Source of the DNA: Sunxiuqinia elliptica
Lineage (GTDB): Bacteria; Bacteroidota; Bacteroidia; Bacteroidales; Prolixibacteraceae
Reading direction: 5' to 3'
NCBI RefSeq assembly: GCF_900113005.1
Contig: NZ_FONW01000010.1
Location: 1-64,000, forward strand
DNA: 64,000 nucleotides
The notes under the pieces are model-generated. The model was not told the origin of the DNA. It made no database searches and saw nothing but the letters and a program-made list of their open reading frames with translations. How positions within the stretch are numbered: the first letter of the stretch is position 1; each line of letters starts with the position of its first letter. Of the stretch, positions 8,204-16,402 are shown piece after piece. The position numbers and the translations under genes are program-made.

Positions 8204-8527
8204 TTAGTCTAAATGAAAAACCTCTTCCATATTGGCCCACCATTCACCCTCCGAGCGATTTTTCACAGGTTTTTGCATCGGTTCCATGATGGCCCACCAT
8301 TCTTGTGTTTTTGCATCTGCAGCCATTTTCTTCATGTCCGCTTCAAAATCATCGCCCGTATATTCGAAGTAGGCAAACAGCTGATTATCCTTGTGGAAAA
8401 TAGAATAGTTTGAAATATTACACTCTTTGATTTTTTCAAGCACTTCGGGCCATACCTCTGCATGGTATTCACAATATTTTTTGAAGTGCTCGGGCTTTAT
8501 TCCTATTACTTGTCCAAAACGTTTCAT
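8204..8527 (-). CDS. rhaM: L-rhamnose mutarotase family protein
   Basis: 107 aa, close to the roughly 104 aa of known RhaM proteins. The family pattern is visible: EYHAEVWPEVLEKI near residues 21-34, NYSIFHKDNQLFAYFEY (about 40-56), and the tryptophan-rich end with WWAIMEPMQ and EGEWWANMEEVFHLD. The enzyme would interconvert alpha and beta anomers of a 6-deoxyhexose such as L-rhamnose or L-fucose after uptake. It lies among corrinoid methyl-transfer genes and near a RhaT-like symporter, linking that cluster to a deoxysugar. No RhaA, RhaB or RhaD is in the window, so the true substrate could be a methylated or other 6-deoxyhexose. Confidence 0.9.
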   Translation of the reverse strand: MKRFGQVIGIKPEHFKKYCEYHAEVWPEVLEKIKECNISNYSIFHKDNQLFAYFEYTGDDFEADMKKMAADAKTQEWWAIMEPMQKPVKNRSEGEWWANMEEVFHLD

Positions 8528-8625
8528 CTCTAAATATTTATAAATTTATCAATCACCGACTGTCCGAAATTTTCATTGTGCAAGTCCTACTTATCCTGCT
8601 GTCAATGCTAAAATTATTCTCCGTG

Positions 8626-9894
8626 CTATCGGTTGTTAAACTCTTGAATAGCATCAAACATAGCAACAATGTTCTGCGGAGGAACATCGGGTAAAATATT
8701 ATGCACCGTATTAAATACAAAGCCCCCTCCATTGGAGAAGGTTTCCAATCGCTCAAGAACCTGCTCCCTGACTTTCTCCGGTGTTTCAACATTCAACACT
8801 CCAGCCGTTTCAATTCCACCACCCCAAAACGTACAGTCTTTACCAAATTCCTTTTTCAGAAATTCAGGCTCCATTTGCCAGGCATTGGTTTGTATGGGGT
8901 TAAAAATCTCGATTCCCGCCTCAATCAGATCCGGCATTAACGATGAGATGGAACCACATGAATGAATGAAGGTGTGCATCTGGCTGTGTTCTTTCACATA
9001 ATCGCACAATATTTTATGACGTGGTTTAAAAAGCAACCGGTAAGTATCAGCATCCATAAACGGACCGGAAGTCATTCCCAAATCATCGCCAAAACGGATG
9101 ATATCCACTAGATCTCCTACGGCATTGCATACTTTCTCTAAGGTTGCTAAATGACGCTTCAATAATTCATCCAACAATCTTTCGACATTTGCCGGATCGC
9201 ACAGTAAATCCATTAGGAAGTTATCCATACGCCTGAGAAAAGTTCCCCATTCAAACAGGTTGCAGCCGCAAACCACCAACAAAGCCTTATCCGTTGTTTC
9301 GCGTAAACGCAAGGTTCGCTCTCGCAGTTGTTCCCAAAAACGATCTTCTCCTGCATGATCCCAGGGGCTATGAGCATCACGCGCCCACATGATCCGTCCC
9401 ATTTCAGCATCGAGGTTCTCATAGCTATCCGGATAACCGTCGACATACGGAAAATAAGTTTGATCAAAAAAGGTTGCTCCCACAGGCATTCTTGAAAGCA
9501 TTGTTTCACCGTCATCATCAAACGTTACGTACGAACCATCTTCCCTTTTTACGGGCTTAAACCATTTGGGGTAAAAAGCAGGCGCTCCGTTAGCCAAAAT
9601 CGTAGGTTCCCAATCCGTCGGTTTTTCATTAAATGTTCGGCCAATATCCAAAACATCAACACTAAACCGATCAAGAATCGTCCTATCCGGTTGCGCCAGC
9701 TGTTGCACTACGTCGTATATTTGCACAGGCAATTCGGTGTTCCCGATATGGTTTACCAGATTACTGTACGCAATCGCAGAAATACCAGAACTGGGAGTGG
9801 CCCCCAAGTCCACCGGAATCCTATCGGGAGTTTGGTGGTTGATTGCTGCCAACACTCTTTCCCTTGATGTCATTGATTTTTTATTGCTCATCAT
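8626..9894 (-). CDS. UroD-family methyltransferase (uroporphyrinogen decarboxylase-like, COG0407)
   Basis: 422 aa from the ATG at 9894. A GTG at 9921 would extend it by 9 residues into the end of the symporter gene; the ATG leaves a 13-nt gap instead. Features are SRERVLAAINHQTPDRIPVD at the N-terminus, an HSC motif (311-313, likely zinc ligands) and VHNILPDVPP (397-406). That last motif puts a His where MtaA proteins have Cys. This subgroup of UroD relatives differs from the MtaA-like protein at 6106-7455. A division of labour, with one protein taking the methyl group from substrate and the other passing it on, is plausible but inferred. Members of this subgroup remain largely uncharacterised. 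Confidence 0.83.
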   Translation of the reverse strand: MMSNKKSMTSRERVLAAINHQTPDRIPVDLGATPSSGISAIAYSNLVNHIGNTELPVQIYDVVQQLAQPDRTILDRFSVDVLDIGRTFNEKPTDWEPTILANGAPAFYPKWFKPVKREDGSYVTFDDDGETMLSRMPVGATFFDQTYFPYVDGYPDSYENLDAEMGRIMWARDAHSPWDHAGEDRFWEQLRERTLRLRETTDKALLVVCGCNLFEWGTFLRRMDNFLMDLLCDPANVERLLDELLKRHLATLEKVCNAVGDLVDIIRFGDDLGMTSGPFMDADTYRLLFKPRHKILCDYVKEHSQMHTFIHSCGSISSLMPDLIEAGIEIFNPIQTNAWQMEPEFLKKEFGKDCTFWGGGIETAGVLNVETPEKVREQVLERLETFSNGGGFVFNTVHNILPDVPPQNIVAMFDAIQEFNNR

Positions 9895-9907
9895 ATCATT
9901 TACTTTA

Positions 9908-10951
9908 TTATTCTGAACCACTAATTCCGATCATAAATGAGGCTGCTATAAGGATTAACAGCGAACAGGCCATCAATACATATACTTTTACTGAAGCTCC
10001 CTTCCATTCTTTTCGGATAAGCCCCCAAACCGTAGCAAAGGCAATTGTAAGCGCCATTAAAATTCCCCACGAGGTAAAGGTAAACGGCCCCATCTTGCTC
10101 TTTCCCATACTGAAAAATATGAATTGACTGAACCACAAAAATCCTGCGAGTAGGCCAAAAGCATAGTTCAGCGTTAATATCCGTTTGTTTTTAGGCCTTA
10201 CATAGTTTTGGAGCGATTTATTTTTCACGCCAAGAAAAACACACCAAATAAGGGTCGTAATCAATGTGCCAACAAGAAAAACAACGTAGACGGGCATCAT
10301 CGAAAAAAGAGGATCAATCCCAGATTCTTCAGCAATGGTAGCGATTGGCATACCTTCTTCAAACCCAAGAGCCATAGCCGAACCGGCAAAGCCAACCAGC
10401 AGAGCTGACAAGATTCCTTTTACAAGGTTAAACTCTCCAATGTTTTCCTGCTTCTTTTCGGCAGACAACGTTTTGTCTTTTAATATTCCGGCCCAGGCCG
10501 AAAAAATAATCCCCACTACAGCAACCACCACACCAGCGATAAGCAAAGTGCCTCCCGAAGATTGAAGCATTAACTGTAAGCGGCCATCTAAAAGAGGAGG
10601 AATTAAGGTTCCAATAGCCAGCATTAATCCGAGCGAAAGCGCATAGCCCAATGAAAGCCCCAGGTAGCGCAAAGCCAATCCAAAAGACAGGTTTCCAACT
10701 CCGTAAACAGCTCCTAATAGAAAGACTGAGAGTAAAACTCCGGATCCGGTTTTAGCAAATACCGAAAACATTCCCGGTGCAAAAATGCAGCAGGCAATCC
10801 AAGGGAAGATAATATACCCTCCGAAGCTGAAGATCATCCAATAAGTTTCCCAGTTCCAGCTTTTTATTTTGCTAAACGGAACGGCAAAGCTTCCAGATGA
10901 AAAAGCGCCGATAGCAATCAGCAAAATTCCAAATACCACGCTAATACTCAT
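9908..10951 (-). CDS. rhaT: RhaT-like L-rhamnose/proton symporter
   Basis: 347 aa from the ATG at 10951, near the 344 aa of E. coli RhaT. About ten hydrophobic helices fill the whole protein. The N-terminal half with FSSGSFAVPF, WNWETYW and YGVGNLSFGLALRYLGLSLG matches the RhaT family (drug/metabolite transporter superfamily). It would carry a 6-deoxysugar across the inner membrane with a proton. As the first gene of the minus-strand cluster, divergent from an AraC regulator, it likely imports the substrate that the mutarotase and methyltransferase genes then act on. Specificity for rhamnose itself is not proven; methyl-rhamnose or methyl-fucose would fit the context equally. Confidence 0.88.
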   Translation of the reverse strand: MSISVVFGILLIAIGAFSSGSFAVPFSKIKSWNWETYWMIFSFGGYIIFPWIACCIFAPGMFSVFAKTGSGVLLSVFLLGAVYGVGNLSFGLALRYLGLSLGYALSLGLMLAIGTLIPPLLDGRLQLMLQSSGGTLLIAGVVVAVVGIIFSAWAGILKDKTLSAEKKQENIGEFNLVKGILSALLVGFAGSAMALGFEEGMPIATIAEESGIDPLFSMMPVYVVFLVGTLITTLIWCVFLGVKNKSLQNYVRPKNKRILTLNYAFGLLAGFLWFSQFIFFSMGKSKMGPFTFTSWGILMALTIAFATVWGLIRKEWKGASVKVYVLMACSLLILIAASFMIGISGSE

Positions 10952-11030
10952 CAAGTTTGGTTTTAATTAGTTAGTTGACTAAAGTTTTTTCTTTGCTCTA
11001 TGGTTTGAACTCCTTCATTCTGTTGCTAGT

Positions 11031-11068
11031 TTCCTTTCGAAACGGGTGATTAAAAGCTTCGAAAGGAA
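11031..11068. promoter_or_regulatory. Perfect 11-bp inverted repeat, candidate operator
   Basis: TTCCTTTCGAA at 11031-11041 and its exact reverse complement TTCGAAAGGAA at 11058-11068, separated by 16 bp. The position, 80-117 bp upstream of the rhaT-like start, suits an activator site. AraC regulators more often use direct repeats, so a stem-loop or the site of another regulator remains possible. Confidence 0.5.
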
Positions 11069-11185
11069 CACGTTCACAAGAAGTCAGCTCCATGGAACTG
11101 AGTTTTTTAACTTTAGTTCATAAAATTAAGAACGCAACCAATGATATTACTGCATTAACCCGTCGCTTTATTGCACAAATGCGAC

Positions 11186-11217
11186 TTTCACAATCCCACA
11201 TAAATTCTGTAATTTTG
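11186..11217 (+). promoter_or_regulatory. Bacteroidota-type promoter for the AraC regulator
   Basis: TAATTTTG at 11210-11217 matches the -7 consensus TAnnTTTG. TTTC at 11186-11189 is one base from the -33 TTTG and lies 20 bp upstream. Transcription would start a few bases after 11217, giving a short leader before the ATG at 11254. Confidence 0.55.
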
Positions 11218-11253
11218 AAACTCGAGGCTATAACTATTTTATTTTAACAGGAA

Positions 11254-12114
11254 ATGCACATAGAGAAGATTGGGCAATCGATAAATTTTCAACTAAGAAA
11301 TATTGCATTATTGAAGTTTAGTACAGATTCGCACTATAACAATATTGTGAGTCCGTTTACTCGGTTGTATCTTATTACCAAAGGGACAGGGCTGCTAGTT
11401 TTGGATAGTAAAAAATATGAATTAACAGCAGGGCACATGTACCTGGTTCCGAGCTTTGCCCCTTGCTCCTATTTTTTCCATAAAGACCTTGCTCATTACT
11501 ACATTCATTTTAGCATGGAAATGCCTTCCGGACTAACACCTTACAATTTGTATTCGATATCGAAACAGGTTGAAGCAACTGCTTTAGATGAAGTGTTATT
11601 TCAACGTTGCGTTGAGTTGAATCCGGGGTCTGAGTTACCGCATCACGACCCAAATGTTTACCAAAGTAAACCGTGGGTAAACAAGCAAATGCGTTTTAAT
11701 TCGATGGGACACTATCTGGAAACAACCGGAATTATCAGGCAGCTCTTTTCCCGCTTTATCTGCGACGAACTAAATACCGACATCAGTCAATTGACAAACC
11801 ACAACATGCAGGTTATTCTTAAGTACATACAGGAAAATATAGCCAATGAGATCCCCGTAATTAAGTTGGCTGAAATAGCTTGCTTGTCAAAAGATCACTT
11901 TACCCGTTTATTCAAATCGATTACGGGATTACCCCCCAGTGAATTTATCATTCTTAAACGGATTGAGAAGGCTAAGTTATTATTATTGACAACCGACTAC
12001 CCTCTTGATGAAATCATCACGCAAACGGGATTCAAAACATCGGCCTATTTTTGCCGCATATTTAAGCAATGGACCTCATACACGCCCATGGCCTTTCGAA
12101 AAAACAGGGAATAA
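11254..12114 (+). CDS. AraC-family transcriptional regulator
   Basis: 286 aa. The N-terminal half (about 10-150) looks like an effector-binding cupin (TRLYLITKGTGLLVLDSKKY, then GHMYLVP). The C-terminal 100 residues carry two helix-turn-helix motifs of the AraC/XylS type, with VIKLAEIACLSKDHFTRLFK and the conserved F-K-x-x-x-G-x-x-P-S-E-F stretch, then the second helix ending YFCRIFKQWTSYTPMAFR. It is divergent from the rhaT-like gene and is therefore the likely sugar-responsive regulator of the transport and methyl-transfer cluster. Its own promoter candidate lies at 11186-11217. Confidence 0.93.
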   Translation: MHIEKIGQSINFQLRNIALLKFSTDSHYNNIVSPFTRLYLITKGTGLLVLDSKKYELTAGHMYLVPSFAPCSYFFHKDLAHYYIHFSMEMPSGLTPYNLYSISKQVEATALDEVLFQRCVELNPGSELPHHDPNVYQSKPWVNKQMRFNSMGHYLETTGIIRQLFSRFICDELNTDISQLTNHNMQVILKYIQENIANEIPVIKLAEIACLSKDHFTRLFKSITGLPPSEFIILKRIEKAKLLLLTTDYPLDEIITQTGFKTSAYFCRIFKQWTSYTPMAFRKNRE

Positions 12115-12357
12115 GAATCAAGATGATAGACATTAGATTTTCGGATTCTCAGATTTTCAGAACCAAGAGTCAAGGACCAAGACTTTGAAACTTTAAACTG
12201 TGGCCTGTGCACTCCGGACAACAGAGACAACAGAAATCTGAAATTCCAAGCCCTCCAAACTATTTCAAATAACCTCAAACAATATCAAACTTGAAACTTG
12301 AAACTTTGAACTTCGAACTTTAATCCAACTTCCCTGTTTGGCACTGACTTGTCCGGC
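12115..12357. repeat. Convergent spacer with degenerate simple repeats
   Basis: 243 bp between the AraC gene and the end of the beta-helix gene. It begins with a TTAGAT-type element at 12121-12141. It also contains repeats built on CTTTGAAAC/ACTTGAAACTT units at 12181-12199 and 12286-12320. No open frame or clear terminator stem was found. Confidence 0.55.
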
Positions 12358-14772
12358 TTAGAAACTAACTGTTAGATCTTTTGCTTGCTGATTACGCATC
12401 ATGTTGATGGTGCAGTTCTTTTTGGATTGTAGTCCTTGAAATAACTGCAACAATTGCTCGAAAGTTTTTACTTCCTGTTTGTTCACCCCAACAATCACAT
12501 CGCTGGTATTAAACCCTCTTTGGCCTAACTCGGAATTGGCTGGAACATCCAGCAACAAGACACCACTCATGGATGAAAGTCCATTAGCCGACTGCTCGCC
12601 AAGAGTCTCAACATTTTTCACTTTAGCTCCTAACCAAGTGTAAACTTTGCCGGTAACGGTATTTCCTGATACGATTTTCTGTGGGATATTCGGCGTTTTA
12701 GCAATTTTTCTCAGCTTTTCAGAAACAACCCCAAATTGGGTCATATCGAAGTTTTTAAATCCAATCTTTAAGGCCGGAGAATCCTCTTTCACCGCGAAGT
12801 TTCCTTCTTTCGGATTAATAAACATCGGATCGCCAACCATAGAGTTTTGATCACATCCATTAACTTGGAACTTCTCCCTATCTTCCTGGTTGGTTGCAAA
12901 CAGGTTGTAATCCAATTCCTGTCCCCATTTGCCATCAGCGGCAATTGCCCGCTGCATAACTGCTGGTCGGTATGCGCCAAAAACAATGTTATGCATAAAC
13001 ACATCGCCACTTTCAGGATACCAAACATGAGGATGCAAACTGTTATTTATAATGATGTTATTGGTAGCTGTGCGATGATAGCCTTCGCGCATTTTCAAGC
13101 CACCATTCAACAACAGGTTATTGTAAATCGTGTACCACGATGAGCCATCATCCAAGTCAATATCCCAGCCATGATCACAACGCCAGCGACTGTTTCGGAT
13201 CGTATTTGGAGCAAGCATATCGAGCTTGAAAAGATTCGGATCCTTTTTCATTTCTGCATCAGTTTCCCGGATATCCGGTGTCCAAAAACGGTCGCGCCCC
13301 CATGAGTTAAAGCTCCCATGATCTCCGGTTTCCAACACCGTATTGAACACATCGCAGTATTCAATAACATGCCCACCAAAGGTTCCTTCACTAATGTTTA
13401 TTCCGGCACGCGGAACATCATAAATAGAGCAATGGCGAACGGTAATTTTATGCGCCATCGAAATCTGCACAGGTGATGTTTGCTTTTCATCGCGTCCGGT
13501 CATGGTTATCAGGCAATCTTCCACCAGACAATCTTCTGGATAGTTGTCTCCTTTTGGTCCAGGCGTACGATCAATCTTTTCAAAATCCTGCTTTCCATAG
13601 CGGAACAACGGACTGCGTACCATAGCCGGATCACCAACAAATGCGATTCCGTTAGCACCTCCATGATGAATGTAGCACGACTTAAACGAAAGCCGGCGGT
13701 TGTAGTTATTCACGAAAATGCTGTTCCCACCCAATTGATCAAACTCACAATCCGTCACAGAACAGTCCTCAGCTCCATAATAGACAATGGCTCCTCCACG
13801 ATAAACAGTCCAATCGCTTCGTAGCAGCTGCTCTTTATTCTCCATAAAACTACGGGCAGCATGCTTAAATACCAACCCCTGCAGATTAATAAAACGTACA
13901 GGTTTTTCTTTAGTCCCACGAAATTCAATCAAGTGTTTTAGCCGAACAATTTCAACCTTTGCTGAAGCAAGATTCATTTCTTTTGAAGGATAGTAATAAA
14001 GCATTCCTTCTGCTTGATTGAAAAACCACTCGCCCGGAACGTCCAGCTCTTCAAATACATTTTCAACCATCCGGTAGCGTGGATGCATTGGCGAGGGACG
14101 GTTGTTTTGCCAGCCACCTTCCAGGTCAAGCGAACCATCTTCATTCTTTCCGTTGACCAACCAATGCATGTCGCCCCACAAAGCACTATGCATCGCATGG
14201 ACATAAGCTCCCTCTGGATTGCTCCAAGAGGCAATACGTTCCGGATTTAAAGGATCGTTTTTAGGATCTGGTTCTTTGGTGTGAACCAACTCCCAAGTGT
14301 CAAACACATTTTTCCCTTCAACGGCATTAGGAAAACGAGCCATCCGCTGACGCTGCCCATTGATGTAGAGCTGGTCAATATTGATATCACCATTTACCTT
14401 CGCTTGGTATATTCCATTCTGGTATGATTGCCAGCTCAGGTTTAGCTCTTTTCCTCCGCTTACAACTGCTTCTCCTTCATGAGCCGCTCGAAAGTTTATG
14501 GGGAATTCCTCAGTCCCGGAATCCTTAAAATCAAATACCAATGTTTCATCCAGGTAATAAGTCCCATCTTCCAAAATGATGTTTACCTTTTGTTTCCCAG
14601 CATAGCTTGATGCAAGGTCTTTGGCCTTTTGTAAGGTTTTTATTGGCTTCTCTGCCGAGCCATTCTGATCATCATTCCCTTGAGGAGAAACGTAAATGTC
14701 TAGAGTTTTTGGTTGGCAAGCCACCAGGCCAATCAAAAAAAGAAAAGAGAGAAAACGAAAGTTTAGTCGCAT
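12358..14772 (-). CDS. Right-handed beta-helix lipoprotein with C-terminal PDZ domain (GH141 candidate)
   Basis: 804 aa. The lipobox LVAC (Cys19) is followed directly by YVSPQGNDDQNGS, then PIKTLQKAKDLA, the opening of the parallel beta-helix family that includes GH141. Repeated short strands across about 280-680 fit a helix of many turns, with 'GGANGIAFVGD' and 'GDHGSFNSWGRDRFW' loops. Residues about 720-800 form a PDZ domain (GFNTSDVIVGVNKQEV). Known GH141 members act on fucosyl or xylosyl linkages, which would suit this locus. Assignment to GH141 is by resemblance only; a polysaccharide lyase or epimerase-like helix is the alternative. A terminator stands just upstream (14835-14886). Confidence 0.7.
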   Translation of the reverse strand: MRLNFRFLSFLFLIGLVACQPKTLDIYVSPQGNDDQNGSAEKPIKTLQKAKDLASSYAGKQKVNIILEDGTYYLDETLVFDFKDSGTEEFPINFRAAHEGEAVVSGGKELNLSWQSYQNGIYQAKVNGDINIDQLYINGQRQRMARFPNAVEGKNVFDTWELVHTKEPDPKNDPLNPERIASWSNPEGAYVHAMHSALWGDMHWLVNGKNEDGSLDLEGGWQNNRPSPMHPRYRMVENVFEELDVPGEWFFNQAEGMLYYYPSKEMNLASAKVEIVRLKHLIEFRGTKEKPVRFINLQGLVFKHAARSFMENKEQLLRSDWTVYRGGAIVYYGAEDCSVTDCEFDQLGGNSIFVNNYNRRLSFKSCYIHHGGANGIAFVGDPAMVRSPLFRYGKQDFEKIDRTPGPKGDNYPEDCLVEDCLITMTGRDEKQTSPVQISMAHKITVRHCSIYDVPRAGINISEGTFGGHVIEYCDVFNTVLETGDHGSFNSWGRDRFWTPDIRETDAEMKKDPNLFKLDMLAPNTIRNSRWRCDHGWDIDLDDGSSWYTIYNNLLLNGGLKMREGYHRTATNNIIINNSLHPHVWYPESGDVFMHNIVFGAYRPAVMQRAIAADGKWGQELDYNLFATNQEDREKFQVNGCDQNSMVGDPMFINPKEGNFAVKEDSPALKIGFKNFDMTQFGVVSEKLRKIAKTPNIPQKIVSGNTVTGKVYTWLGAKVKNVETLGEQSANGLSSMSGVLLLDVPANSELGQRGFNTSDVIVGVNKQEVKTFEQLLQLFQGLQSKKNCTINMMRNQQAKDLTVSF

Positions 14773-14834
14773 GAGTTAGTAGTTTTAATAGGTCACACAA
14801 GATAAGCAGAAGTGTAGAACTTCTATAAAAAAAA

Positions 14835-14886
14835 TGTTTCGAAAAAGTTTCTGATATGCATTGCAATCAAAAACTTCTTCGAAACA
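14835..14886 (-). terminator. Rho-independent terminator after the GH109-like gene
   Basis: A 15-bp stem formed by TGTTTCGAAAAAGTT (14835-14849) and AACTTCTTCGAAACA (14872-14886). On the minus-strand RNA the single non-Watson-Crick position becomes a G-U pair, and the stem is followed by eight U residues (14827-14834). It lies 24 nt after the stop of the GH109-like gene and would reduce transcription into the beta-helix gene. Confidence 0.85.
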
Positions 14887-14909
14887 AAAGAGTAGTTTAC
14901 CATTCGTTA

Positions 14910-16397
14910 TTAATGAACGTTCAATTGTCCTTTAGAGTTAGCATCTTTCAGGTTACGAACTCCCGTTGTGCCACCACCGTTTAAGGTGATATCTAAAGGT
15001 TTATTCGTTTTCCATGCACCGCGAGTAAAGTCAGGAATATCAATTGGTTTCGAACCATTGGCAATTGACCATTCACTCAATGGAGTAATACAGCTCCAAG
15101 CCGCAGCGTCGTATACATCCATATCCATTGGCAGACCATTACGCAAACAGTCGATCAAACGCCAATCCATCATGAAGTCCATTCCTCCGTGGCCACCCAC
15201 TTGTTTTGCCATTTCTCCTACTCGACTTACGATTTCTGGTTGGTATTTTTCCTGCAGTTCTTTCATTTTTGCTTCATCAGCTACATTGTGACCGAATGCA
15301 ATGTGTTGCAAAGGCCATTTTTGAGCAAAACACTTGGTTCCGCTTAGCATGTGAATACGTGAGTAAGGACGAGGAGAACTAATGTCATGCTGAATCATGA
15401 TCGTCCGCCCTTTTACGGTACGAATCATCTGCATATCCATATTTCCACGCATCTCTTTACCAAGGAACTGTTTTAAATCTGGACGCTCTGGAGCCAATTC
15501 TTTAATCCGTCTTTCCAAGGTAAAATCATCCGACATCATAGCGGTCAGGTAGTCCAAACGGTCACCACGGTTGATGTCCATCGCTTGACAAATTGGACCT
15601 AAACCGTGTGTTGGATATACGTTGGCTTTACGGGTATTTTCGTGCAAACGCCACAATTTATCGTAAGCACCATCACCACCTGGCTTATCATCTTTTGGCT
15701 TATTGAAATGCCAGTAATCCAAATCGTGAATGTAAGCACCTTCACCATGAATCAAATCACCAAAAGCCCCTTGGCGAACCATGTTCAAAGTCAACAGTTC
15801 GAAAAAGTCGTAGCAACAGTTCTCCAAAATAACACAGTGCTTACGTGTACGTTCTGAAGTTTCCACCATTTCCCAGCATTCATCCATGGTTTTAGCGGTT
15901 GATACTTCGATGGCCGTGTGAGCACCTCCATTCATAGCAGCCAACCCAACAGGTACGTGCCATTCCCAAGGAGTAGCCGTGTACACTAAGTCTACCAATC
16001 CACTCTCACACAGGTCTTTGAAAGCCGTGTCGCTACCGGTAAATTCCTTTGCTTTAGGCAAACCTGCTTTTACTAATTTAGCTTGAGCTCCGTCCAAAGC
16101 AGCTTGACGTGTGTCACAAATTGCTGTTATCTCAACACCTTCGATATAAGTCATGCGCTCCACAGCGCCGATACCACGGTCTCCAATACCAACAAAGCCA
16201 ACGCGTACTTTATCTAATTTTGGAGCAGCATAACCGCACATGTTAAAACTCATAGAAGGTACACGTTCCGCAGATTTACGGATGAATTTCATTTCTTCTT
16301 TTCCTGCCGGAGCAGATGCAGACATTAGAGAAGTTGCAGCTACGGCCCCTGAACCCAGCGCAATATTCTTTAAAAAATCTCTCCTGTTGTTGCTCAT
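14910..16397 (-). CDS. GH109-like Gfo/Idh/MocA-fold glycosidase, Tat-exported
   Basis: 495 aa. The twin-arginine signal NRRDFLK (4-10) means folded, NAD-loaded export. The Rossmann nucleotide site is GFVGIGDRG (67-75). Segments ENCCYDFFEL, GEGAYIHDLDYW and GGHGGMDFMMDWRLIDCLRNG are typical of GH109 alpha-N-acetylgalactosaminidases, which cleave through an NAD-dependent oxidation/elimination mechanism. The substrate could be a terminal alpha-GalNAc on the target glycan, but GH109 contains members of other or unknown specificity. The gene follows a sulfatase by 5 nt and ends at a strong terminator. Confidence 0.85.
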   Translation of the reverse strand: MSNNRRDFLKNIALGSGAVAATSLMSASAPAGKEEMKFIRKSAERVPSMSFNMCGYAAPKLDKVRVGFVGIGDRGIGAVERMTYIEGVEITAICDTRQAALDGAQAKLVKAGLPKAKEFTGSDTAFKDLCESGLVDLVYTATPWEWHVPVGLAAMNGGAHTAIEVSTAKTMDECWEMVETSERTRKHCVILENCCYDFFELLTLNMVRQGAFGDLIHGEGAYIHDLDYWHFNKPKDDKPGGDGAYDKLWRLHENTRKANVYPTHGLGPICQAMDINRGDRLDYLTAMMSDDFTLERRIKELAPERPDLKQFLGKEMRGNMDMQMIRTVKGRTIMIQHDISSPRPYSRIHMLSGTKCFAQKWPLQHIAFGHNVADEAKMKELQEKYQPEIVSRVGEMAKQVGGHGGMDFMMDWRLIDCLRNGLPMDMDVYDAAAWSCITPLSEWSIANGSKPIDIPDFTRGAWKTNKPLDITLNGGGTTGVRNLKDANSKGQLNVH

Positions 16398-16402
16398 AAT
16401 TT

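Larger units (their letters stand above)
10952..11253. promoter_or_regulatory. 302-bp divergent control region between the rhaT-like gene and the AraC regulator gene
   Basis: No protein gene fits here. The region holds an 11-bp inverted repeat at 11031-11068, a wider-spaced 9-bp inverted pair (ACTAAAGTT at 10978-10986 and AACTTTAGT at 11109-11117), and a plus-strand promoter candidate at 11186-11217. No canonical TAnnTTTG box was found pointing towards the rhaT-like gene, which would fit a promoter that needs the activator. Confidence 0.7.

Noticed and set aside
8626-9894. Annotation as HemE uroporphyrinogen decarboxylase
   Set aside because: No heme genes nearby, HSC and HNILPDVPP motifs fit the methyltransferase-like branch, and the surroundings are corrinoid and sugar genes.
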